Assembly: GCA_004325065.1 (NCBI GenBank)
Contig: PITI01000497.1
Location: forward strand, 1-11,591
DNA from: Hamiltosporidium magnivora
Taxonomy: Eukaryota > Microsporidia > Dubosqiidae
DNA: 11,591 nucleotides
Direction of reading: 5' to 3'
This document shows, in pieces, positions 1-7,639 of the stretch. The notes under the pieces are model-generated. The model was not told where the DNA came from, searched no databases, and saw only the letters and a program-made list of their open reading frames with translations. A program made the position numbers and the translations under genes. The first letter of the stretch is position 1. The number at the start of each line of letters is the position of its first letter.

Positions 1-265
1 ATGGAGTGTGATCGAAGGCCGAAGCCCCCCTGGGCTCCCCCAAGACTATGCAGCATTCCCACTTACTCTACACTTTCTGAACCCAATAAACTTCTAGCTA
101 AGATATATTTCAGAGATTTCCATGGGTCCACCTAGACAGTGCAATGTCATACCAACAGGTATAACCTGCTACTTAGGTCTCCCGGCTTTTATTGGATTTT
201 ATTTTTATATCTCCCAGGCGCCAAGTCTTCTAACCCGAGTGAGCAAGGCTAGGTTTCCATGCTTT
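1..265 (-). pseudogene. Fragment resembling large-subunit rRNA (domain IV/V junction), with deletions
   Basis: Read on the minus strand, this GC-richer block follows the order of landmarks in eukaryotic LSU rRNA just before and inside the peptidyl-transferase domain. At 179-188 it has AAGCCGGGAG, matching the conserved AAACGGCGGGAG. CCTAAGTAGC follows, matching the CTTAAGGTAGC block. At 131-159 it has GGTATGACATTGCACTGTC, matching the 'ATGGATTAACGAGATTCCCACTGTC' stretch. At 57-73 it has GTGTAGAGTAAGTGGGA, one base different from yeast GTGTAGAATAAGTGGGA, followed by a GC-rich stem with a CTTCGG loop. Between the second and third landmarks, bases nearly universal in working ribosomes are missing, including most of GAGTAACTATGACTCTC. 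This is therefore probably a degenerate or rearranged copy rather than a functional rRNA. It runs off the left edge, so the downstream part of the rRNA may continue outside. The comparison is from memory of conserved rRNA motifs, not an alignment. Confidence 0.55.
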
Positions 266-272
266 TCTGTTA

Positions 273-292
273 TATATATGTATACATATATA
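273..292. repeat. 20-bp perfect TA-rich palindrome
   Basis: A perfect inverted repeat is centred on GTATAC and made otherwise of alternating TA. It lies just outside the rRNA-like fragment, where composition drops abruptly to AT-rich DNA, so it may mark the rearrangement junction. It could equally be a chance product of a TA-rich tract. Confidence 0.6.
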
Positions 293-727
293 ATAGAATA
301 CCATGGTGAGAATTATAATTATAAATTTTGTTGAGATTTTACCAGTTCTGTTAGATTTTTAAATGGTCTTTTAATAAAAATAATTTTATAAAATAAACGC
401 AAAATTCTATTGTAACTTTTGGAAAATAGTTAATGGTATGGTATTCTTATATCAGAGTTGATTAAAATCATTGTTTTTTTAATCAAATAATGTTAAATTT
501 TTAAACAAAATTACAAACAGATACTTGATTAAACCTGCCAAATCAAAATTGTAAAATTATCAGCAAATAGACTTTCGACATTGGTACACTTTTAATTTGC
601 ATTTCATGCCAACTTTCCTTTTTGATTCACGAAGGTCGATTCCATGTAAAATATTATTAGATGCATCTATATCACGAATTAACTCTATATTAAATTATAT
701 ACAACATAAATCATATAATAAATTCAA

Positions 728-767
728 CTTTTGCCATGAAAATGATCAATCATTTTCATGGCAAAAG
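728..767. repeat. 40-base near-perfect palindrome (19-bp arms, 2-base centre)
   Basis: The left arm CTTTTGCCATGAAAATGAT (728-746) and right arm ATCATTTTCATGGCAAAAG (749-767) are exact reverse complements separated by CA. Unlike the surrounding TA-rich noise, the arms have mixed sequence including GCC/GGC, so chance is an unlikely explanation. It could be a head-to-head junction of transposon ends, a miniature element or a cruciform-forming site. No target-site duplication is evident (flanks ATTCAA and ACAAGA). Confidence 0.9.
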
Positions 768-1465
768 ACAAGAGCCTAATATGATAAAATTATTATAAAG
801 CCGTTTTTTAACTATCTTCGAATCTATTTCATAATCATTACTCATGCAACAAACAGAAAAAATTGTTCTTTAGTAACTATAAAATGATAATTTGGATTAA
901 TTTTATACATCCAAATTCATTTATTCTGCTCAATTTTTCTTTCAATCTTTTCAACACTCCTTACATGTTTTTCTATTTCTTTTTAGGTGCTTAATTTGAA
1001 ACTGCAAATATCCAGAAATAGAAATATGTAATTATTATGAATTAAAAATAATAAAAATCCTAGTAAATACTTATTTTAGATCCAACGCTCTATGTTAAGG
1101 AATAAACCATCAATTCTTAGTTTTTTTTTTCAAGATTACTTAGATCATTCATGATTATGATACTTTTCAAATATATTTTGAAATGAATTTTAGCCTTCTG
1201 CTCGGTTCCGTTAAAATGGTATTGAGGCCGTTTCTTGTAGAAAATATTCGAATATATTTATGAAAACATTCAACCGTTAGCTTTCTTAGTCTCGTAGTGG
1301 TTATTGAAACATCTTAAACACAACCATATCACTCGAATTGATTTATAACTGGAGGAAGCTTAAATCCTTATCTCCATTAGAGAAAGACACATATTTATCA
1401 TAAGTTCTTGGGAACATAAAAAAATATCAATTTGATTTTATAACTTACACCCAATATTTACTCAA

Positions 1466-2353
1466 TTAAAGTAGAGGCTTTTTAATGCTTAAATTTGTGC
1501 TATCTGAATAATCTGTATTCAGAGCCTGAATAATATTCTCGGTAGATAGAAAGTTATTAATTGTTAACATCATCTATGCCTTATCATTATCAAATCAATC
1601 CAACTGCTTTTTTTAATTATTTAATCTCCCTTGCGATATAATCCAGCACAATATTCTTATACTATTGACTAAATTTTTTCATGGATGGTTCTCATATTTG
1701 TTAAATTTCCAACTAATTCTTTGCTCGCACCGCTCAAAGATCCTGATTTTGTAAATATTTTTTGTTCGATAAGCAAAAAAATATCATAATAGATAGATAT
1801 ATATTTTAATTATTCTTTTCATATTCAGTGCTAGTGTCTGTCAATAGAATATTGGCGCATTCTTGAAATGAATGAACCACAAGAGCGATCGAAACCTTGT
1901 TACATTTTTTTTCGTAATATTACGTCAAATACCTGCATAGATTATTCGTTTTGAAGATGTAAATTCATATATAGCACCTCGTATATTCCAATACCCAACT
2001 ATATATGAGAACAAATTATAACTATTTCATTTGAAAATTTGCATTATTGCTTTGAATTGCAGATTGCACTTTTAGTTCGAATACGTTGATAACATCGTTA
2101 CTTATTACAAGTACCATATATTTTCTTATGAGACAAATTAAATTACTCATTAGAGATATTTCTGAAAAATGTATGAGAAAAAATCAGTATGTTTTGCCTG
2201 ATTATATTTGCTTATTACCTTTCAGTTAATATTTTCAGTATCATGTTTTTTTACCATTTGATTATAAATTTCCACGTGTGTAGCTATCCTTTCTGATTAA
2301 GATTCAGATTGAAGATTGAAATTTCCAGCTTTTAAATGTTTTTGAAGACTTTT
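1466..2353 (-). pseudogene. Decayed protein-coding gene of unknown family
   Basis: On the minus strand, consecutive protein-like reading stretches follow one another with frame changes and in-frame stops. At 2353-2153 about 67 codons have only two stops (KSLQKHLKAGNFNLQSES, then SERIATHVEIYNQMVKK). At 2150-2022 there are 42 open codons from an ATG. At 2008-1841 about 56 codons have one stop (SYIVGYWNIRGAIYEFTSS). At about 1558-1466 another stretch reads FLSTENIIQALNTDYS. Use of polar residues and mixed codons is richer than expected of random AT-rich DNA. I do not recognise the family. The same orientation as the retroelement relics further right suggests, but does not show, a mobile-element origin. 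Boundaries are approximate and decay could extend to about 1200 and 2660. Confidence 0.33.
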
Positions 2354-2659
2354 AATTTCAATTTCTTATTGTCTGCACATAAAAATACAGAATTCGCTCC
2401 ATAAAAACAAATAGGTTTTTTCCTCGAAATAGATACATTATAAAAAGCAGCACGAAGATGGTAAGAAGATTTTACGAATCTAAATCAATATCTCAAAAAT
2501 AGTTTTTTATATATCTAATTTTCTAATAGAATGAGCAATAATTGTGAAATGTGTTTGACAACAAATAAACTTTTTTGAAAAAAAGCTCTATTTATACATA
2601 GGGATAATATATTAAGCATTATATTTGTTTTGCATTATCTGATCAGAAATACTTGAACG

Positions 2660-3250
2660 AAACTGTAGAATAACTATAAACAGCCTATAGAATATTTTCG
2701 ATATATGTACGTTCTATTATAATAGACATACCAGGTAATAGATAAGCATTTCTACTGCTTTCATTATTTTTACGGACTCATAATGCGCTTATTAAGATAA
2801 AATATTCAATTTTTATGGATTAAAAAACAACTAATTTTAGGCAAAGTTATAAGTTTAAAATATATTTATTTGCATCCAAGCTTTCAAATCATTAAATATC
2901 AAAGATATCTTTCAATATGACTTAGATTAATCTTAAATAAAAACGTTGGTATGACGGGTTTACTATGAGATTTCGTAGAAATGATATTATATTACAAAAA
3001 GTCTTCTAATTATAGAGGTATTAAATAGCATTTTATATATCTTTGTGTAACAAATTTGAAAACATAATAAAACATTCAAATATTTAATAATCCTCAAACA
3101 ATGAAAGTATTTCTTTGTTGCACAAAAAAATGGCAAAATTCGAAACTGCATAGTCAATTAATTTTCAGACCAAAAACATTTAAGATTACAAAATTTAAAT
3201 TCTTAAACTATGTAATAAAAAATATTATATAATTAGGCAAAATATTTTTT
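2660..3250. other. AT-rich stretch without recognisable features
   Basis: I see only short open frames on both strands, many stops and poly-A/T runs. No motif or repeat stands out. Confidence 0.5.
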
Positions 3251-3253
3251 AAA

Positions 3254-3355
3254 GGTATCCGACGTAGTGCAGCATGTAATAACCGAGAGTTTCCAAGCCA
3301 CGACACGTGGTAACGTATTAGGTGTTACATGTATCTGGTCACCCTGATTTTTTTT
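3254..3355 (+). ncRNA. GC-richer island with nested hairpins ending in T8: candidate structured RNA, unidentified
   Basis: This roughly 90-base block is much richer in G and C than its surroundings. CATGTAATAACC (3273-3284) can pair with GGTGTTACATG (3321-3331) with one bulge. Inside that arm CCACG (3298-3302) and CGTGG (3306-3310) form a perfect stem around ACA. Eight T residues (3348-3355) follow, which would serve as an RNA polymerase III terminator on the plus strand. No tRNA B box, RNase P core or 5S rRNA signature is visible. GTGCAGCATGTAATAACC weakly recalls the SSU rRNA 530-loop region, so a second rRNA scrap is an alternative, as is a transposon end. The function is unknown. Confidence 0.3.
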
Positions 3356-3384
3356 ACAGAGAATTTTTTTTCAAATAAGTTTAT

Positions 3385-3830
3385 AAGATAAAAAAATCTA
3401 AATAAATTATACAAAGAAAATTACATTTATATTTAGTGTTTAATGTGTTAGAACGTTCTTTATTTTTGGGTTTTCCCTGCCTCTTCGTGCTGAGGATATA
3501 CAAATAAAACACCAATATATTGTTGCTGTTAAATGTCTTAGAATTTCCTAATTCAATTCCTTTTTCACAAACATCAGAATTAAAATAATCTTACCATTTC
3601 ACGTTTATAAATTACTCTGTTTTCCTTTTCGATCTTCCCCTATTTTATGCAGCATAGGTCATAGTTAGAATTCAATGCGGTCATTGATCTAGAGATATTT
3701 CTTGTTTTCATTTTGTTTCTTTTGATCTGGTGAATTTAAGAGAATAGGGAATTTGCCCGAAGATTTAATTATGTCTATATCACACTAAAATATCAACTTT
3801 GTTTTTCACACATATTCCACACATCATTGC
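3385..3830 (-). pseudogene. Minus-strand coding trace, unassigned
   Basis: On the minus strand, a frame from about 3592 down to 3390 is open for more than 60 codons. It starts right after a stop and has no ATG, and it contains SDVCEKGIELGNSKTFNS. Between about 3790 and 3700 a second fragment reads GKFPILLNSPDQKKQNE. Their composition looks protein-like, but no family is recognised and no start, promoter or stop context is preserved. It may be part of a decayed gene; chance cannot be excluded. Confidence 0.25.
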
Positions 3831-4283
3831 TAAGCAGATAGTTTTTAATGTGGTTATCTTCCCTACAATTATCTTTTTATAAAGTAAAAAAGGAATATAT
3901 ATGATTAAAATGAAAACCTACTGTACAAATGAATATAAAATATAAAAAAAATCATTTTTTACATTTTTATGATATTTGAATGTTTTCTATTAAAAAAGTG
4001 TGAAAATATGATACTTTAGTTGATTTTAAATTACATGGTTTATTATAAATAGTTTTGGGAAATACATAAACAATATATTTAATTCTTAATTTCAATTTTT
4101 TTGTGGTTTGGAGATTTTTTGCACTTAAAATAAAAAATGTGGTTTTTTTATTTCGTTTTTTTTTCAAATCATATTATTAAACTGATAAATTGGAAGATTT
4201 AAGAACGTCTCAATTAATTTAATTCTTCTATTTTTTTATTGGACAGAATAATTTTCGATAAAATGATTGGATGCTTACAATAA
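3831..4283. other. AT-rich upstream region of the secreted-protein gene
   Basis: This region is dominated by poly-A and poly-T runs. A minus-strand open frame here is lysine-rich, has no ATG and is low-complexity. It presumably includes distal promoter sequence for the gene starting at 4309, but no specific element other than the TATA-like box is visible. Confidence 0.45.
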
Positions 4284-4308
4284 TATAAATTTAAATGATA
4301 ATATCCCC
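4284..4308 (+). promoter_or_regulatory. TATA-like box and CCCC start context
   Basis: TATAAAT lies at 4284-4290, about 25 bases before the ATG at 4309, overlapping AAATTTAAAT (4287-4296). CCCC (4305-4308) touches the ATG. A CCC-like signal immediately upstream of the start, together with AAATTT/TATA elements, is a described hallmark of microsporidian genes. It supports both the chosen start and the lineage. Confidence 0.55.
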
Positions 4309-4671
4309 ATGATATTATATATACAATTGTTTTTTGTTTCGTTTGGGTTTTCTTATGATGCAATCTTAGTTGATCCATTTGCTGTCGATGAAGATTTTGT
4401 ACCAATTACTTACAATGCAAAAAATAATGAAAGTATTAGAAATATATTAAAAAAATTAGATGTTCATGGTTTACCGAACTATTTCGATAATTTAATTCCT
4501 ATTATTGAAATTTACACGGAGAATATTTATTTATATTTTAACAAAGATATGTACGAGTTTATAATGCATTATGTTTGTATTATTTGTTATTTTAAATATT
4601 ATGATGAGTCCAAACGATCAGAACAAAAACCAAAAAAATCGAGCTTAACATTGAACTACTTTTTAATCTAA
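4309..4671 (+). CDS. Segment 1: N-terminal part with signal-peptide-like leader
   Basis: This is the first frame of the composite gene. After the hydrophobic leader comes an acidic patch (DPFAVDEDFVP). A hydrophobic stretch rich in aromatic residues and Cys (YEFIMHYVCIICYFKYY) sits near residues 80-100, then a basic run ending in KPKK. Real coding seems to end at the A7 run near 4638. The last eleven codons before the stop at 4669 are out-of-frame read-through. Standing alone it would be a 120-residue truncated product. Confidence 0.55.
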   Translation: MILYIQLFFVSFGFSYDAILVDPFAVDEDFVPITYNAKNNESIRNILKKLDVHGLPNYFDNLIPIIEIYTENIYLYFNKDMYEFIMHYVCIICYFKYYDESKRSEQKPKKSSLTLNYFLI

Positions 4672-5961
4672 TATCAACTTTTAAACTTTATTGGTTGTGC
4701 AAGACAGAAAAAAAATTCAACGAAGGGCTTGTTTATGTAGAAGGAGGATTAATAGATAGGGTGATTAATATGAGAATTTATCCAGGGTATGAAGATCTCA
4801 TGTCTATTGACAAAATGAAACAGGATTATCCTCTGGTTTTCAATCGAACAACAAAATTAGAAAATTTCGAGTTTATACTTCAAGAAAGTAATTTGGAGCA
4901 TTGTAGTTTTAAATTTTCTTCTTCAGAACTAAAAGATAAAAATCTTCAATATTATATTTCGAAAAGTTCATTTGAAAGATTATTTACATTTATTTTTGCA
5001 ATCAAATATTTTTATATTTTTTATAAGAATTTAGACACAATAGACATTCCAGATTACACAATCCTTTTAAATAAAAAGTTTTCAGGTTTCGTTAATGACA
5101 TATCACTCTGGTTTCCGCAACTTTTGATGTCATATTTGGAATTAGATGATTATAAACATCTCTATCGTAGTATATTTGAAGAAACATTAAAGAGTGTGTC
5201 TAGAGAGAGTAATTCAATAGACAAAATATTCGAGCTGGAAAAATCTAGAAATCAATATATGAATTATACAAAAGATTATTCATTTCCAAAATACCTATTT
5301 GATTTATTTATGTCCGAAAATGATTTACAGAGTATAATTTCAATTTATAATTTTTTGAAAGAAATCCTAAAAAAAAGAATATTACTCATTTATCTCAACA
5401 GTATTATTATTAAAATCATCTTGTTTAATTGAAAAAAATATGATTCAAGAAAGATTCCTTAGAGTTATATTTGAAATCATATTTTTTGTCGATATTATAG
5501 AAAAAAACTATTCTGAAAATGATTTCGAGCGCAAAATAACTTCTGAAATTTTAGAGATAAATGCCAGAATTGAAAATCTTTTAAAGAAAAACAAAAAAGA
5601 ATTTATTTTAGATGACAGAGGAAATTTTTTTGTCCAAAATGAAGTTTTGAAAGTATCTTTAAGCCTAAAAATAATGCTTCAATCAATATTTTATCTGAGT
5701 AATTCCAAAAAGAAGTTGTTATATTCAAAAGTAGAAGAAAAACCGAAGAATGGAAAAATAAGTTATAATACATCGGAAATATTTCGAACCTATTTCTTGT
5801 TTTTAGTGGCAGAAGAATTAAATTTAAAGATCCCTGATGATGAAACTCGTTCTGCATCGAAAAAAGAAAAGTCTAACATAAAGAAAATTTTAACTTTCGG
5901 TGTATTTGTTACACTTCTTGTGATTATTGTTATTTCGGTACATTTTTTATTGAAAAAATAA
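4309..5961 (+). CDS. Frameshifted gene for a putative secreted/membrane-anchored protein, about 550 residues
   Basis: Three adjacent open segments read as one protein when a one-base slip is allowed at each of two A runs: A7 at 4632-4638 (back one base) and A8 at 5369-5376 (forward one base). The two shifts cancel, so the final frame equals the first. The protein starts at the ATG after CCCC with a hydrophobic leader (MILYIQLFFVSFGFS), continues with about 500 mostly polar, Asn/Lys/Ile-rich residues, and ends in a 22-residue hydrophobic segment (about residues 527-548) and KK. Signal peptide plus C-terminal anchor suggests export to the endomembrane system or surface. I do not recognise the family. 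An upstream TTG in the same frame (4267) is preceded by a stop and less likely. Either the gene is newly broken, the shifts are sequencing errors, or slippage on poly(A) bypasses them. Confidence 0.7.
4632..4638 (+). other. A7 run, first frameshift site
   Basis: Protein-like sequence leaves the first frame here and resumes one base back in the next. A single lost A, or a re-read A, explains it. Confidence 0.65.
4638..5432 (+). CDS. Segment 2: central part of the same protein, in a second frame
   Basis: The frame is protein-like from directly after the A7 run (IELNIELLFNLISTFKLYW), well before any start codon of its own. The first in-frame ATG is at about 4770, so this is a continuation, not a separate gene. 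It is rich in Asp, Lys, Ile, Phe and Tyr and has no recognisable enzyme motif. A hydrophobic, aromatic stretch (FTFIFAIKYFYIFY) lies near 4990-5030. True coding appears to stop at the A8 run (5369-5376). The final residues to 5432 are read-through in the wrong frame. Confidence 0.6.
   Translation: MELNIELLFNLISTFKLYWLCKTEKKFNEGLVYVEGGLIDRVINMRIYPGYEDLMSIDKMKQDYPLVFNRTTKLENFEFILQESNLEHCSFKFSSSELKDKNLQYYISKSSFERLFTFIFAIKYFYIFYKNLDTIDIPDYTILLNKKFSGFVNDISLWFPQLLMSYLELDDYKHLYRSIFEETLKSVSRESNSIDKIFELEKSRNQYMNYTKDYSFPKYLFDLFMSENDLQSIISIYNFLKEILKKRILLIYLNSIIIKIILFN
5369..5376 (+). other. A8 run, second frameshift site
   Basis: Protein-like sequence switches back to the original frame here. One A too many, or one A skipped, explains it. 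The change is opposite in sign to that at the A7 run. Confidence 0.65.
5377..5961 (+). CDS. Segment 3: C-terminal part with membrane anchor
   Basis: The original frame is open and protein-like immediately after the A8 run (EYYSFISTVLLLKSS...), before the first ATG at 5440. That supports continuity rather than a new gene. From 5440 the open frame encodes 173 residues. A lysine/glutamate-rich middle (FERKITSEILEINARIENLL, heptad-like) is followed by a basic stretch and a single hydrophobic helix (GVFVTLLVIIVISVHFLL) with a terminal KK. The topology fits a type I or tail-type anchor. The KK is at the extreme end, not in the -3/-4 positions of a classical ER-retrieval motif. Confidence 0.6.
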   Translation, partial: EYYSFISTVLLLKSSCLIEKNMIQERFLRVIFEIIFFVDIIEKNYSENDFERKITSEILEINARIENLLKKNKKEFILDDRGNFFVQNEVLKVSLSLKIMLQSIFYLSNSKKKLLYSKVEEKPKNGKISYNTSEIFRTYFLFLVAEELNLKIPDDETRSASKKEKSNIKKILTFGVFVTLLVIIVISVHFLLKK

Positions 5962-6006
5962 AGGTATATTCAAGATTTATTTTTATTTTTTTTTTCTATA
6001 AATAAA
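5957..6006 (+). terminator. Poly(A) signals at gene end
   Basis: AATAAA overlaps the TAA stop codon (5957-5962) and a second AATAAA lies at 6001-6006, after a T-rich tract. Overlapping or very close poly(A) signals fit the short 3' UTRs of microsporidian mRNAs. In DNA this AT-rich the hexamer is also expected by chance. Confidence 0.45.
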
Positions 6007-6011
6007 TGTCT

Positions 6012-6147
6012 ATATTTGTCATAAAAAAATTAAATATTAAAATCTAATTTGTAAATATAGTTTTTAGTTCTCTATTGGAATATTTGTCATAGAAAAATTA
6101 AATATTAAAATCTAATTCGTAAATATAGTTTTTAGTTCTCTTTTGGA
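6012..6147. repeat. 68-bp tandem duplication, two copies
   Basis: Copy 1 (6012-6079) and copy 2 (6080-6147) match at 65 of 68 positions, and five bases of a third copy follow. The unit is non-coding on both strands. It begins about 50 bases after the stop codon of the secreted-protein gene, and three differences indicate a fairly recent duplication. No function is evident. Confidence 0.95.
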
Positions 6148-6849
6148 ATATTATACACAGCTTGAAATTATAGTGATAAAAAGTCTTTACGCATTATCGG
6201 TATATTATATTTACTCAAGATGACTTTTTTTAATTTATTTCGTATTATATTATGTCCGGCATGTCAAAAAATAAAAAAAGTTCTAAGAAAATGTTATTAT
6301 CCCAAACTTACACATATGTTCATGTTTAAAACTAAGATTTCCACCGTTCCAATTTGTTCTCATATTTTGATGCATGGTTTTAGAAAAAGTTCTTAGTAAA
6401 AATTTACATAAATTTTCACGTTATTTTATTCTGTCTTCACTCTCTTATATTCTCCCTGTTTTTCCTAATTGTAATTCCTTGTTAAATTGGGTAAGAGCCT
6501 TTTACAGTAAAAAAACCTTTTTTTATATTTCCTTTAATTTAAAGTATGAATAGAAACTTAGGTCTTATGTCCTTTATTTTTTAATTTTTTTCATTTCCAT
6601 TTTTTAGGGCCTTTTAATTGATTTCAATATGATAAATTAACTAAAATTATTCTTTTTACTTTATTAAATTTTTATTTGCGTTTAAAATCATCTTGTTGAT
6701 TTTAAACTTTAATTCTCACACAATATTTAATCTCCCCCAAAAAAAAGTATCAATAAGAATTTTTTTTAGACCCATCTGATTAAGCATATGTGATGATCAG
6801 TTGAATTTTACTTTTAGCCAAGTTAAATTTAAGAGGCAAGAGAACAAAA
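6148..6849. other. AT-rich stretch without recognisable gene
   Basis: This lies between the tandem repeat and the retrotransposon relic. I searched the minus strand for a continuation of the reverse transcriptase (an ADD-type catalytic box) and saw none. An 11-bp inverted repeat, GTTTAAAATCA (6680-6690) and TGATTTTAAAC (6697-6707), has a six-base loop. Otherwise there are poly-T and poly-A runs. Confidence 0.5.
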
Positions 6850-7393
6850 TAGGTATTGTGGTTTCAAAATCCGACGAATATTATCAGGGTTGTATTTCAT
6901 TCATCGGGTATAAATCTTATCTAATATGTTCTTGATGAATTCAAATATATTTTCCCTTAATATGTCACCTTGCCATTTCATAGGTTCATCTGAAATAATT
7001 CTCTCTCGTAACGCTATGATTTATATATTCCATAATCGCAGTTATTGTTTTTTCGAGAGTTAGATCACTAAAGGTTACAACATTCTATCTAGTTTCAATG
7101 TTATTCTTCGCCAATTGAAAGAAAATCTTCTCTGTCTGATTTATTTTTTTTCAATGCTGTTTAGAAAGCTCTAAAATAGTTTGACTAAATTATTAAGATT
7201 TGTTTAAAATCTGGTAAAATCATACCTTCCTTTCCTTCTTGCATACATTTTTGGATACAAAGACTGGGTTCATTTCCAACTAATCATACATTAGTAGTTA
7301 TTCTTGCGTTCTGGTATTCCCTCGAATTCGTTAAGCCTTCGGATCTCCTTCACTACCCCCTTAAAATGAGTTTGCATTAGTTCTTGCCGTAAG

Positions 7394-7417
7394 AACTTTT
7401 ATTTTATAATAAAAGTT
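7394..7417. repeat. 10-bp inverted repeat inside the LINE relic
   Basis: AACTTTTATT (7394-7403) and AATAAAAGTT (7408-7417) are exact reverse complements around TTAT. They lie in the linker, in an otherwise coding-like stretch, so they may reflect a small insertion or be chance. Confidence 0.6.
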
Positions 7418-7639
7418 TCAGGTTTTACCGTTTAAATTCTACTTCATTTCGTTTTTTTACTAAAATCTTGACACCCGTAATCGAGCCAAGAATATTTTTC
7501 TTACGCTTTTTAACACTAACACCTTTCTACAGTTTGTCTGGTGTCGTTTGTTTATCTTAGTCTTGATATCATTTATTGCTGCTGTTGTACTAAACTTGTT
7601 GATGTTTCAGTATTCAGTCGAAGTTCTTGCATATTTTTC

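Larger units (their letters stand above)
266..1190. other. AT-rich intergenic stretch with faint coding trace
   Basis: No intact gene is visible. The minus strand between about 705 and 560 is open for roughly 45 codons, reading ...LIRDIDASNNILHGIDLRE..., with a protein-like composition but no start codon and a stop just upstream. It may be a relic of an unrecognised gene. A long palindrome lies at 728-767. The rest is low-complexity AT DNA with poly-T and poly-A runs. Confidence 0.4.

Noticed and set aside
122..334. 70-codon plus-strand ORF starting at ATG 122
   Set aside because: It is antisense to the LSU rRNA-like block and changes character at 265, where the fragment ends. The product has no protein-like pattern.
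597..779. 60-codon plus-strand ORF
   Set aside because: It starts at TTG, runs through the palindrome, and overlaps a better minus-strand coding trace.
3254..3345. tRNA gene in the GC-richer island
   Set aside because: No B box (GGTTCGANTCC-like) and no cloverleaf on either strand.
3967..4167. 66-codon minus-strand ORF
   Set aside because: It begins at TTG in a poly-A tract and is lysine-rich low-complexity translation of AT DNA.
4214..4405. 63-codon minus-strand ORF
   Set aside because: Antisense to the start of the well-supported plus-strand gene; no ATG context or motif.
4632..5376. Spliceosomal introns explaining the frame changes
   Set aside because: Protein-like sequence is continuous across both A runs with no room for an intron and no GT...AG pair needed.
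5603..5857. 84-codon minus-strand ORF
   Set aside because: Antisense shadow of segment 3 of the secreted-protein gene.
4309..5961. Three separate small genes or an operon
   Set aside because: Segments 2 and 3 are protein-like directly from the A runs, before any ATG of their own, so one frameshifted gene is simpler.
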